Positions 7,724-15,777 of a stretch of 32,753 nucleotides of DNA are shown piece by piece (positions within the stretch are counted from its first letter, which is position 1; each line of letters begins with the position of its first letter). The stretch lies in the NCBI GenBank assembly GCA_022564635.1, contig JADFLA010000010.1, positions 1 through 32,753 on the forward strand, written 5' to 3'. Source of the DNA: Nanobdellota archaeon. GTDB taxonomy: Archaea; Nanobdellota; Nanobdellia; Woesearchaeales; GW2011-AR4. A program made the translations under genes and the position numbers. Under the pieces are notes generated by a model. It was not told the origin of the DNA. It was given only the letters and a program-made list of their open reading frames with translations, and did no database searches.

Positions 7724-8593
7724 CTAAATTTTATAATTATCGAATGGTTTAATGAGTAAAGATAAGTCTTCCATTAGTTGAAAGTATATACCTGCTTTTC
7801 CAAGTAAATTTGGAAATTCTCCGTAAATTGGGTAGTCGTGCATTTTTTTAAAATGTGCAATTCCCGCTATGGCCAAAGACTTACCTTTGGGTGGGTTTTG
7901 CTGTATATTACTAATCCAACGTGGTTCTCTGCTTTTTTTATATTCTATCTCCAACTCAGGTTCCAATTCATCGCCTTTTTCAAAAAGCTCATTTCCCTCA
8001 TCTAAGAGAACCACTTGTATCCCTCTACTTTTTGCATAATTTGTAATAAAAGTGCCCTTGGCAATATTTCTATTAGAACTTCCTTCTATATAAAGCATAT
8101 CAGGTCCGTACTCAACTACAAATTGTCTCTTTCCATGAAAAATCTCCACAATATTATTCACTCTATCTACCGAAGATAAGAACCCATTATAGTAACTTCC
8201 TGATTCAAAACTCTCACCAGGAAATAAGATTTCTTCAGCCTTTCCTACTTCTTCAGGAGAAAAATCCAAAGCTTGGACAGCTTCAGTAATTTCTTGCAGA
8301 AACATTTCTTCTTCTTGTACAGTTGGTGAGGGGTTAATTAATATGTATACCGGGTGGCCAAAATTCGGATCCAAATCTCGATTCTCACCCAGGGGATAAA
8401 AAAACCTGTTTACAATTTCTCTATATATCTCTTCTCCTGATACCCCTCTACCTTCCAAGTCATCCAAATCACCATTTAAATTGGAAATTGCTGTTTGTAT
8501 TAAAAAGGTGCTATGGAGTTCTCCAATACCATGTATTACCGGTCTTTGACGACTAGTTCTTCTTACCCTATCTTCAAGATTTCCAATTACCAT
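7724..8593 (-). CDS. uncharacterised protein, weak EreA/ChaN/TraB-like resemblance
   Basis: This 289-aa soluble protein has no signal peptide or membrane segment. Two spaced motifs stand out: IHGIGELHSTF near residues 20-30 and LAIAGIAHFKKMHDYP near 250-265, with LYIEGSSNRN in between. Paired G-x-x-H/E motifs near both ends resemble the TIKI/TraB/EreA/ChaN superfamily of putative metal-dependent hydrolases, but the match is too weak for assignment. The protein is acidic in the middle. It is divergent from the LOG-family gene across about 245 bp and has no obvious link to the lipid genes. It may be lineage-specific. Confidence 0.55.
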   Translation of the reverse strand: MVIGNLEDRVRRTSRQRPVIHGIGELHSTFLIQTAISNLNGDLDDLEGRGVSGEEIYREIVNRFFYPLGENRDLDPNFGHPVYILINPSPTVQEEEMFLQEITEAVQALDFSPEEVGKAEEILFPGESFESGSYYNGFLSSVDRVNNIVEIFHGKRQFVVEYGPDMLYIEGSSNRNIAKGTFITNYAKSRGIQVVLLDEGNELFEKGDELEPELEIEYKKSREPRWISNIQQNPPKGKSLAIAGIAHFKKMHDYPIYGEFPNLLGKAGIYFQLMEDLSLLIKPFDNYKI

Positions 8594-8694
8594 ATCCCTA
8601 ACTTGTACGAACTAATATATAAAGTTTTCTATTCTTTATAACTTATTAGTAGTGAATATATATATTATGTTGAGTCCACTCCTTTTTTAATTTA

Positions 8695-8730
8695 GTACCT
8701 ACAACTTCTCGCCTTCGATTTCGTAGGTGC
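8695..8730 (+). other. intergenic hairpin
   Basis: GTACCTAC (8695-8702) pairs with GTAGGTGC (8723-8730) over eight positions, one a G-T wobble when read as + strand RNA, closing a 20-nt loop. It lies in the roughly 245-bp space between divergent genes, upstream of the TATA box at 8808-8817. No gene is seen in this space. It could be the end of a small RNA or an operator. Confidence 0.25.
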
Positions 8731-8807
8731 ATGGACATTTCATATTGTGTACGACTTTAACACGCATTAAACTCAATTTTTCTTTTGATAAAAATAATTT
8801 CAATAAT

Positions 8808-8817
8808 TTTAAATATA
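8808..8817 (+). promoter_or_regulatory. TATA box deciding the start of the LOG-family gene
   Basis: TTTAAATATA is centred about 26 nt before the ATG at 8838. It overlaps an alternative in-frame ATG at 8817, which therefore cannot be on the transcript. The gene is best read as leaderless from 8838. Confidence 0.55.
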
Positions 8818-8837
8818 TGGATATAATTTTCAAAGTG

Positions 8838-9482
8838 ATGAAAAGTATATTAAACAAAAAGGCAATTAAGAACAGATTCCGTGTTGCTATTTTCGGCTCT
8901 GCTAGAATAAAAAAAGGAGATTCAAGGTATAAGCTAATCCATGATCTTGCAAAAGCAATAGCTTCTGAGGGCATAGACATAGTCACCGGTGGTGGTCCTG
9001 GATTAATGGATGCAGCTTCTAGAGGTCATCATGCTGGAAGAAAGAACAAAAATACCTATACTGTAGGCCTTACAATACATTTGCCAAAAGAGCAGAAAGA
9101 AAGCTATCATCTTGACATTAAAAGAGACTTCCACAAATTCTCAAAAAGACTGGATAATTTTATATATCTTTCAAATGTTGTTGTAGTTGCCCCCGGTGGA
9201 GTTGGGACTACACTAGAGTTAATGTATACCTGGCAGCTTGTCCAAGTAGAATATTCTTGCAGCATACCAATAATTCTTGTTGGGGATACATGGAAAGGAT
9301 TTATTGATTGGGTAAAAAAAGGACCATTGAAAAATAAACTTCTAAATAAAGAGGATGTTGATTTATTGTATCTGACAAAAAATAAGAATGAAGCAATGAA
9401 AATTATAAAGCTGGCATACAAGGAATACAAAAGAGGTAGTAAAAACATTTGCTTAAATATTAGGAAATATAAAATAAAATGA
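8838..9482 (+). CDS. LOG-family (TIGR00730-like) nucleotide phosphoribohydrolase
   Basis: This 214-aa protein has the Rossmann-like LOG fold motifs: FRVAIFGSAR near the N-terminus, VTGGGPGLMDAASRG and the catalytic PGGVGTTLELMYTW. The family includes cytokinin-activating riboside 5'-monophosphate phosphoribohydrolases and bacterial nucleotide hydrolases of the PpnN type, so a role in nucleotide turnover is likely; the old label lysine decarboxylase is wrong. I start it at the ATG at 8838 because the TATA box overlaps the ATG at 8817. Its stop overlaps the thioesterase start (ATGA), indicating coupling. Confidence 0.88.
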   Translation: MKSILNKKAIKNRFRVAIFGSARIKKGDSRYKLIHDLAKAIASEGIDIVTGGGPGLMDAASRGHHAGRKNKNTYTVGLTIHLPKEQKESYHLDIKRDFHKFSKRLDNFIYLSNVVVVAPGGVGTTLELMYTWQLVQVEYSCSIPIILVGDTWKGFIDWVKKGPLKNKLLNKEDVDLLYLTKNKNEAMKIIKLAYKEYKRGSKNICLNIRKYKIK

Positions 9483-9880
9483 AAACCAATGAAACAGAGC
9501 AAAGAGTTTACTATGCAGACACAGATCACGGCCATGTTGTTTATTATGCAAACTACTTAAAATGGTTTGAGATAGGAAGAACAGAGTTATTAAGAGACTA
9601 TGGATTTAATTATGTAGATTTTGAGAAAAAGGATTTAATAGTTCCAGTAGTAGAGGTAAAGTGTAACTATAAGGAACCAGCAAAATATAATGATATAATC
9701 ATAATTAAAACGACTATAGTGAACATTGGTAATAGCAGTATTAAATTTAATTATAAAATAATTAGAAAAAGTGATAATGAAGTACTGGCAGAAGGCTACA
9801 CTGTAAATGTTTTTGTTAACATAAATACAAGAAAATCAACTAAAATACCAGATGAATTAAGAAAAGTATTGCAAGATTAA
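9479..9880 (+). CDS. YbgC-like hot-dog acyl-CoA thioesterase
   Basis: This 133-aa single hot-dog protein belongs to the 4HBT/YbgC family. The signature RVYYADTDHGHVVYYANY (residues 9-26) has the catalytic aspartate (D14/D16), followed by the typical WFEIGRTELLRDYG helix. The usual Gly-Gly before VVY reads Gly-His, a small deviation. It would hydrolyse acyl-CoA or acyl-carrier thioesters, which fits the fatty-acid genes around it: releasing free acids, proofreading or recycling CoA. It overlaps the LOG gene by 4 nt (ATGA) and its last bases overlap the convergent birA by 4 nt. Confidence 0.87.
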   Translation: MKTNETEQRVYYADTDHGHVVYYANYLKWFEIGRTELLRDYGFNYVDFEKKDLIVPVVEVKCNYKEPAKYNDIIIIKTTIVNIGNSSIKFNYKIIRKSDNEVLAEGYTVNVFVNINTRKSTKIPDELRKVLQD

Positions 9881-10590
9881 ACGACAAATATATCCCCTTC
9901 TACAATTTTTTTAATTCTTCCATTATTTAACCTCAAAATTAAATTACAATTTTCATCAATATCAACGGCTTTTCCAATATAAGAGCCAGATAGTGTTTTT
10001 ACCTTTATGCTCTTTCCCAAAGTATGTGAATATTTCTTCCAAATATTTATTATTTTATTGTAATTTTTTTTATTGTAATAATTATATAAAGAATTAAATT
10101 CCTTCATTATTTTTCTTGAAATGTTTTTAATATTATAATTCTTATTGGTTTCTATTTTTAATGAAGTTGCCTTATTAGCAATATTTTTACTAAATTTTTT
10201 TTGATTAATATTTACTCCAATACCAATTAATGCATATTTTTCATTTCTAGATACTGTTTCTGTAAGAATTCCACATATTTTCTTATCATTTACCATAACA
10301 TCATTGGGCCACTTTACTTTGCTATTTAATTTAGATATTTTTTTTATTGCTTTAGCTACAGATACAGCTGCAATAAAAGTAAGATACTTTATATTTTCTA
10401 AATTCTCTTCTTTAAGAAGTATTGTCATGTACAAACCTCCTGACTCAGAACTCCATTTCCTGCCAAACCTTCCTCTTCCCTTTTCCTGTTTCTCAGCTAT
10501 AACAACAAGGTTATTTTGGCCCTTATCTGCAAAATATTTAGCCTTGTCATTGGTAGAAGAAAGAGTTTTAAAATTATAGAGCTTGAACAT
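9877..10590 (-). CDS. birA: biotin--[acyl-CoA-carboxylase] ligase, no DNA-binding domain
   Basis: BirA activates biotin as biotinyl-AMP and attaches it to the carrier lysine (K95 of the protein at 1813-2202). The 237-aa protein has SSTND (11-15), the adenylate loop GRGRFGRKWSS (38-48), KWPNDVMV (93-100) and a C-terminal SH3-like domain with GKAVDIDENCNL. It has no N-terminal helix-turn-helix, so it is a monofunctional ligase and cannot repress biotin genes as in E. coli. The ATG at 10590 overlaps the stop of the biotin carboxylase gene by one base (TGATG); an in-frame TTG at 10593 is less likely. Carboxylase and ligase are coupled. Confidence 0.94.
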   Translation of the reverse strand: MFKLYNFKTLSSTNDKAKYFADKGQNNLVVIAEKQEKGRGRFGRKWSSESGGLYMTILLKEENLENIKYLTFIAAVSVAKAIKKISKLNSKVKWPNDVMVNDKKICGILTETVSRNEKYALIGIGVNINQKKFSKNIANKATSLKIETNKNYNIKNISRKIMKEFNSLYNYYNKKNYNKIINIWKKYSHTLGKSIKVKTLSGSYIGKAVDIDENCNLILRLNNGRIKKIVEGDIFVV

Positions 10591-12566
10591 CAAACCTCGT
10601 TATTTTCCATTAATTCTTGTCTTCCAGCCATTATCCAGGCATTTGGTTTATTGTTGCTGTAACTATTCTTTTTTTCCATATACTTGGATACAGCTGTTGT
10701 AACAAGAATTACCTTTTGGCCATTTGTTAATTCTTTTCTCTTCCCCCAGCAATACTTCCTCAAACAATTTATAATATCATTTTTTTCAATAAATGATGTT
10801 GTAACATTACCCTTAACAAAATTTTTATCGTACATAACAGCTAAATGAAAGGGTATAGTTGTCTTAATTCCTTCTATAAGATATTCTCTAAGAGCACCTC
10901 TCATCCTGGTTATAGCCTCATCCCTATCTCTTCCATGACATATTAGCAAAGACAACAACGAATCATAATCAGGCAGCACTTTGTAGCCTTGATGACATAT
11001 ACTATTAACCCTTATACCAGGACCTCCTGGAGGAAGATAATTGATTATTGTACCAATAGAAGGATGAAAATTATTCAATGGGTCTTCTGCGTTAATCCTG
11101 CATTCTATTGCCCAGCCATCCAGTTTAATATTGTCCTGATTAAATGTGAGATTTGCCCCTGCTGCTAACTTAATCTGTTCCTTGACTAAATCCACTCCAG
11201 TAACCATTTCTGTGACGCCATGCTCAACTTGGATTCTTGTGTTCATCTCAATAAAATAGAAATTCTCATTCTTGTCCAGCAAAAACTCAACTGTCCCAGC
11301 ACCCAAATATTTAGCAGCTGATACTACCTTTACCGCAGCATCTCCCATATTCTCCCTTAACTCATCATTTATAGCAGGACTAGGACTTTCTTCCACTAGC
11401 TTCTGATGTTTTCTTTGCACACTACAATCTCTTTCTCCTAAATGGACAACATTGCCATATTGGTCAGCTAAAATCTGGAATTCTATATGCCTTGGATCCT
11501 CAATATATTTTTCCATGTATAATATCTTATCTCCAAAAGATAGGTATGCTTCTACTTCAGCACTTTCATAAGACTTTTCAAGTTCTTCTTTGTTCCTTAC
11601 AATCCTCATTCCCCTTCCACCGCCGCCTGAAGCAGCTTTAATCATTATAGGAAAGCCTAATTTAGCTGCAAGTTTTATAGCATGTTTTTTGTTCTTCAAA
11701 GTTTTTATAGTTCCTCTTATAACAGGAACTTTAGCCTTAAGCACAGCCTTCTTTGCCCTTACCTTATCTCCCAAAAGCTCTATTGTCTTTGATGATGGAC
11801 CTATAAACTTGATCTTGTTTTTCTCGCATAGTTTTGCAAACTTCGCATTTTCCGCTAGAAACCCATAACCAGGGTGTATTGCATCAGCCTTTGTCTTTTT
11901 TGCAATATTTATTATTTTACCTGTATCAAGATAGCTAATACCTGCTCCTAGGTAATATGCCTTATCAGCAAATTTCACAGCTAAAGTGTCTTTATCCTGT
12001 TTAGAATAAACCAAAACCGTTTCTATTTCTAATTCTCTGCAAGCTCTTATTACCCTTAAAGCAATCTCTCCTCTATTAGCTATTAGGACTCTCTTGAACT
12101 TCTTTTCCTTTGATAATAAGGTATATTCTTTCTCGCTAAAGCTTGCCATGCTTAAACCCTTAGCAAGCATATCAATAAAGGTTTGAGAAGATCTACTGCC
12201 TACTATCTTCTTTAGTTCTCTTTCATCCATAGTAGGAATCTTTTTAATTAAGGATGAGGTTATTGTATCTCCAAGCTCAGCCAAATCTGTTTTTTTGAAT
12301 ATCTTTTTTCTTTTATCAATCGGAACAATATTGCTTTTAATTAATGCTTCTATTTCATCATAAACCAATGGTGCGGTTTTTTTCATATTTTTGAATGCCT
12401 TCTTAAAAGCCTTATAAGAATATTCCATAGGAACTAGACTTTTATTTAGAGAAGACACTATTTTATTCTTGATAATTGACGAAAGATAATCTTTTCTATC
12501 TGCCACAATCAAATGTATCTGTTTTCTGTATATAAATATTTGGGATTTTTGTTGATTATTTTCCAT
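10590..12566 (-). CDS. biotin carboxylase subunit with unusual N-terminal extension
   Basis: This 658-aa protein carboxylates biotin on the carrier protein using ATP and bicarbonate. The core starts at about residue 158 (KRVLIANRGEIALRVIRACRE) and has HPGYGFLAEN, the ATP-grasp glycine loop KAASGGGGRGMRIV, EKYIEDPRHIEFQ, GERDCSVQRKHQK and FIEMNTRIQVEHGVTE. Preceding it is about 155 residues of Lys-rich, helix-predicted sequence absent from ordinary AccC. The C-terminus ends in a tail of about 60 residues with NAWIMAGRQELM, like tails of some archaeal acyl-CoA carboxylases. I chose the ATG at 12566: a minus-strand TATA (ACATTTATAC, 12581-12590) suggests a leaderless start, and the longer reading begins with TTG at 12614. 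It is coupled to birA and divergent from the dehydratase gene. Confidence 0.92.
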   Translation of the reverse strand: MENNQQKSQIFIYRKQIHLIVADRKDYLSSIIKNKIVSSLNKSLVPMEYSYKAFKKAFKNMKKTAPLVYDEIEALIKSNIVPIDKRKKIFKKTDLAELGDTITSSLIKKIPTMDERELKKIVGSRSSQTFIDMLAKGLSMASFSEKEYTLLSKEKKFKRVLIANRGEIALRVIRACRELEIETVLVYSKQDKDTLAVKFADKAYYLGAGISYLDTGKIINIAKKTKADAIHPGYGFLAENAKFAKLCEKNKIKFIGPSSKTIELLGDKVRAKKAVLKAKVPVIRGTIKTLKNKKHAIKLAAKLGFPIMIKAASGGGGRGMRIVRNKEELEKSYESAEVEAYLSFGDKILYMEKYIEDPRHIEFQILADQYGNVVHLGERDCSVQRKHQKLVEESPSPAINDELRENMGDAAVKVVSAAKYLGAGTVEFLLDKNENFYFIEMNTRIQVEHGVTEMVTGVDLVKEQIKLAAGANLTFNQDNIKLDGWAIECRINAEDPLNNFHPSIGTIINYLPPGGPGIRVNSICHQGYKVLPDYDSLLSLLICHGRDRDEAITRMRGALREYLIEGIKTTIPFHLAVMYDKNFVKGNVTTSFIEKNDIINCLRKYCWGKRKELTNGQKVILVTTAVSKYMEKKNSYSNNKPNAWIMAGRQELMENNEV

Positions 12567-12580
12567 ATAGTAAATAATGA

Positions 12581-12630
12581 GTATAAATGTAAAAACGGAT
12601 GATTTTCCTTTCAACGAAAGTTATTTAAAC
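12581..12630. promoter_or_regulatory. divergent promoters for biotin carboxylase and the FabZ-thiolase operon
   Basis: On the plus strand TTATTTAAAC (12621-12630) is centred about 26 nt before the ATG at 12651, predicting a leaderless dehydratase transcript. On the minus strand ACATTTATAC (12581-12590) is similarly placed before the biotin carboxylase ATG at 12566; the TTTAAATAA at 12621-12629 could also act in that direction. The 84-bp space links carboxylase and chain-elongation expression. Confidence 0.5.
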
Positions 12631-12650
12631 CTTTTAAGGTTAGTCCATAT

Positions 12651-13148
12651 ATGAATTCGATAGACAAATTTAAGGATAAAGGGGGGGGAATAAGCAAAGA
12701 GGCCATTAAAAAAATAATACCATACGACAATCCTTTCTTGATGATTGATCGTATTTTAGAGCTTAATAAAAAAAGTATAGTGGCCATAAAAAACGTAAAA
12801 AAAGATGAATACTATCTTAAGGGTCATTTCAAAGATTTCCCAATAATGCCAGGTGCTTTAATTATAGAAGGCCTTGGCCAGGCCGCAACAATGCTTGTAA
12901 GGTACAACATAAAAAACCATGAGCAGAAAGACATTTTAGCCTATAAGATAAGAAGCGCTAAATTTTTTAGGCCAACATTTCCTGGACAAACTTTAACATT
13001 TAAAGCTAAGTTAGTTTTTATATTCAAAAAAATTGCTTTTGTAAATGGGAATGTGTTTAGAAAAGATAAGTTGGTTTCAAAGGTTAAGATGGTTTTGGCA
13101 ATAGTTGATAAAGAACAGTTTAGAGGAAGGTATAGCAAGAAAAAATAA
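12651..13148 (+). CDS. fabZ: FabZ-like 3-hydroxyacyl dehydratase
   Basis: This 165-aa hot-dog protein matches the (3R)-hydroxyacyl-ACP dehydratase family. It has IIPYDNPFLMIDRILEL (22-38), the catalytic His in KGHFKDFPIMPG (H59) and the catalytic Glu in EGLGQAA (E73). It removes water from 3-hydroxyacyl thioesters to give trans-2-enoyl products; whether the carrier is ACP or CoA cannot be told, and no ACP is seen. It is the first gene of a compact + strand operon, 29 nt before a thiolase, and its ATG appears leaderless. An N-terminal GGG glycine run (11-13) comes from a run of eight Gs (12681-12688) that could be prone to indels, but the frame is intact. Confidence 0.9.
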   Translation: MNSIDKFKDKGGGISKEAIKKIIPYDNPFLMIDRILELNKKSIVAIKNVKKDEYYLKGHFKDFPIMPGALIIEGLGQAATMLVRYNIKNHEQKDILAYKIRSAKFFRPTFPGQTLTFKAKLVFIFKKIAFVNGNVFRKDKLVSKVKMVLAIVDKEQFRGRYSKKK

Positions 13149-13177
13149 TCAATATAATAAATTCTCTAGGTGTAAAA

Positions 13178-14305
13178 ATGTATGTAAAAGGCGTAGGCAT
13201 GACAAAGTTTGGTAATCTGGATAAAAGCAGCCAGGAGCTTTGTTACGAAGCTGCATCAGAAGCTCTGGAAGATGCCCAAATGTCTTTAGAGGACATAGAT
13301 GCAATCGTAATTGCCCGCGGGGATTCTGTTTTAGACGGAGAAAGGCAAAGACTGTTCATGTCAGTAATCAGCAGCATACTTCAAAAAGAAGACATCCCTA
13401 TAACCCAGGTAATGGCTGCCTGCAGCGGAGGAGGTGCTGCATTTTGGGACGCTGTCAACTCTAATAACAATAACATTCTGGTTTTAGGTGTGGAAAAATT
13501 AGCGCATATTCCAACCAAAATCGTAACAGAAGATTTGATGATGGCAGCAGAAAGAATCTATGAGCAAAGCGAGGGTTTAAATTTTCCTGCCCAGAATGCC
13601 TTAATAGCCCAGCAATACATTAACAGGTATAATGTAAAGGAAAAGGATCTTGACTTAGTTGCATTGAAAAATCATGATAATGCTTACTTCAATCCAAAAG
13701 CAAGATTTTATGGCAAGAAAATAACTTTAGACATGATAAGAAAATCTCCAGTTGTTGCTTCTCCCTTGAGGTTGTTTGACTGCAGCATCTCTGTGGATGG
13801 TGCTGCCGCAGCTATAGTGACTAAACAAAAAACAGACATCGAAGTCGTGGGGTCAGCTTTGTACACTGACAGGCTGTCAGCTTTTGAATCTGAAGATATG
13901 ACCTCTTGGCAATCAGTAGTTTTAGCGGCTGAATCTGCATATAAGCAGGCTAACTTGACTCCCAAAGATATCAGTTTTTCAGAAATCCATGATGCTTTCA
14001 CTCCTATTGAAATTATGTCTTACGAGGATCTTGGATTTGCAAAAAAAGGGGAAGGAAAAAATTTGATCAGGAAGGGTATAACAAAATTAAACGGTAGCTT
14101 GCCCATAAACACTTCTGGAGGCCTAAAGGCAAAAGGCCATCCGATAAGCGCTACTGGCGTATCCCAGATATATGAAATCGTAAAGCAGATGAGGAAAGAA
14201 GCAGGAAAACGCCAGATTGATAACACTAAAATTGCATTGTCGCATAATGTTGGCGGTGCCGGCAGTACAGCCACTGTCCATATTTTCAGGAATATTGGAG
14301 GATAA
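13178..14305 (+). CDS. archaeal-type thiolase (acetyl-CoA acetyltransferase-like), copy 1
   Basis: This 375-aa thiolase-fold protein is of the archaeal/SCP-x type that works with DUF35 partners. The nucleophilic cysteine is C82 in AACSGGGAAFW; HDAFTPIE and GGLKAKGHPISATG supply the His residues, and the C-terminal motif HNVGGAGSTATVHI has no second Cys, as usual in this type. It would condense acyl-CoA with acetyl-CoA or cleave 3-ketoacyl-CoA. It follows fabZ by 29 nt with an AGGTG Shine-Dalgarno and precedes the OB-DUF362 gene by one base. The second half is nearly identical to the thiolase at 15778-16914, in places at DNA level. It is the best candidate condensing enzyme here. The region looks richer in G+C than its neighbours. 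Confidence 0.9.
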   Translation: MYVKGVGMTKFGNLDKSSQELCYEAASEALEDAQMSLEDIDAIVIARGDSVLDGERQRLFMSVISSILQKEDIPITQVMAACSGGGAAFWDAVNSNNNNILVLGVEKLAHIPTKIVTEDLMMAAERIYEQSEGLNFPAQNALIAQQYINRYNVKEKDLDLVALKNHDNAYFNPKARFYGKKITLDMIRKSPVVASPLRLFDCSISVDGAAAAIVTKQKTDIEVVGSALYTDRLSAFESEDMTSWQSVVLAAESAYKQANLTPKDISFSEIHDAFTPIEIMSYEDLGFAKKGEGKNLIRKGITKLNGSLPINTSGGLKAKGHPISATGVSQIYEIVKQMRKEAGKRQIDNTKIALSHNVGGAGSTATVHIFRNIGG

Positions 14306-14306
14306 A

Positions 14307-15776
14307 ATGATCATAAGATGGGTCTCAGAAGACGGTAAAAGAAAATGGCTGTATCCGATAGAAAAAGACATCTATAGCCATGGAAAAATAATAAAACAAG
14401 TCAGCCATAAAGCCAAGATCATCGGCATAACTAAAGTAAACATTCCTTCGCCTTTGCATCCCATCATCCCGTATTATGTAATGCTATTAGAAGATGAGTA
14501 TGGGAATAGGCTACCGAAAAAGACCATGAAAAGCAGGAAAATTGGCGATGTTTATGAGATAAAACCTGCTACTAGCAATGGTGCGGTAATAATAACCAAA
14601 ATAAAATATGATATTAACGCATATTTAAAGGAATCTCTCAATCTTTTAAATTCCTATGATCTGAATGACGATGACAAAATTCTCATCAAGCCTTCTATTA
14701 TCGAGCCTGCACACCCTTACCAATCTGTCAATACCAACCCAAAAATTCTGGATGCAATTATTTGCCATCTTAAGGAGAAAGGCGTAAAGGATATAATTGT
14801 TGCCGAGCAATCAATGCTTGGTAATGATACCATAGCGTCTTCAAAAAAAGCAGGCATCCTTGATGTATGCAAAAAACACGACGTTCAATTTGTTGATTTG
14901 AGCAAAAGTAATTTCATTGAAAAAATTCATGATGATTTCAAGTTTAATATTGCTAAGGAAGTCCTGGAAAGAAAGATTATAAATGTCCCAGTTATGAAAA
15001 CTCATACGCAGATTGGTATTTCCGGGGCCATGGAGAACATGATCAGGGTTGTTGATGAAAAAACCCAAAAAGAGATGTATACACATGATATTGAAAAAAC
15101 TCTTCCTAAGCTGATAAAAACATTGCCTGGTTTTTTAAGCATAGGTGATACCACTATAGGTATGCATGGCAACGGCCCCACATACTTAGGCGAGCCCGCA
15201 TTCTTAAACATGATTTTCGTAAGTAAAGATCCTGTGGCTTTAGACACGGTATTCACAGAAATTGGTATTTTTGAGATGCCTAATTACATCAAAATTGCTG
15301 GAATTATCGGGGCAGGAAATAACATAACAAAAGACATCGAGATTGTTGGGGACGAACTGGAAGCTTCGAAGTTTCACCTAAAGATTCCTGAAAAAAACAT
15401 AAGCGCTCATCCAAACATAGAACTTATTGATGGTAAGGCAAACCCTTACATTTTTAATTCTGCCTTGAAATCAACTGCAAAGTTAGTCGGTTTGTTGGGA
15501 AGCAAAATGCAGCTGGTCATCGGTTCTCATTTTACTGAAGATATGGTAAAGGGCAAGAACAGGTTAGTTGCATATGGAAATGACGCTATTAAAAAAATAA
15601 AGGATCTTGGGTTGAACGTAGTTGCGGAAATCCCGGATGACATTGATGATATTGAAAAATTGATGCTGATAAAAAGCATCTTGGAAAATCCTGATAAGAC
15701 AAAATTGGATGCAAAAGACAAACTATTCTCAAAAATTGGAAAAATAGGTACCAAATTAAAACAATCTTTAAACTAA
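14307..15776 (+). CDS. OB-fold (DUF35-like)/DUF362 fusion protein
   Basis: This 489-aa protein has two parts. Residues about 30-90 (IIGITKVNIPSP, YYVMLLEDEYGNRL, IGDVYEI) look like the OB-fold half of DUF35, which lies beside thiolases in archaea and bridges thiolase and HMG-CoA synthase active sites; the usual zinc-ribbon cysteines are missing. From about 105 it is DUF362-like: DKILIKPSII, KVLDAI-type helix, GVKDIIVAEQS, VPVMKTHTQIGISGAMENMI and DPVALDTV. DUF362 has no settled function and is sometimes found with iron-sulfur ferredoxin domains, not seen here. It sits one base after thiolase 1 and one base before thiolase 2. The ATG at 14307 is chosen because the earlier in-frame ATG at 14217 lies inside thiolase 1. 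An acyl-transfer scaffold role is inferred. Confidence 0.8.
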   Translation: MIIRWVSEDGKRKWLYPIEKDIYSHGKIIKQVSHKAKIIGITKVNIPSPLHPIIPYYVMLLEDEYGNRLPKKTMKSRKIGDVYEIKPATSNGAVIITKIKYDINAYLKESLNLLNSYDLNDDDKILIKPSIIEPAHPYQSVNTNPKILDAIICHLKEKGVKDIIVAEQSMLGNDTIASSKKAGILDVCKKHDVQFVDLSKSNFIEKIHDDFKFNIAKEVLERKIINVPVMKTHTQIGISGAMENMIRVVDEKTQKEMYTHDIEKTLPKLIKTLPGFLSIGDTTIGMHGNGPTYLGEPAFLNMIFVSKDPVALDTVFTEIGIFEMPNYIKIAGIIGAGNNITKDIEIVGDELEASKFHLKIPEKNISAHPNIELIDGKANPYIFNSALKSTAKLVGLLGSKMQLVIGSHFTEDMVKGKNRLVAYGNDAIKKIKDLGLNVVAEIPDDIDDIEKLMLIKSILENPDKTKLDAKDKLFSKIGKIGTKLKQSLN

Positions 15777-15777
15777 A

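Noticed and set aside
8699-8986. Minus-strand open frame opposite the LOG-family gene.
   Set aside because: It covers the promoter and start of a clear gene, has no recognisable protein features and is a shadow.
8838-9482. Lysine decarboxylase annotation for the LOG-family protein.
   Set aside because: The PGGxGTxxE motif marks LOG-type phosphoribohydrolases; the decarboxylase label is a historical error and no PLP-binding site is present.
12567-12614. 16-residue extension of biotin carboxylase from a TTG codon.
   Set aside because: A TATA-like sequence lies inside it and the ATG at 12566 fits a leaderless start.
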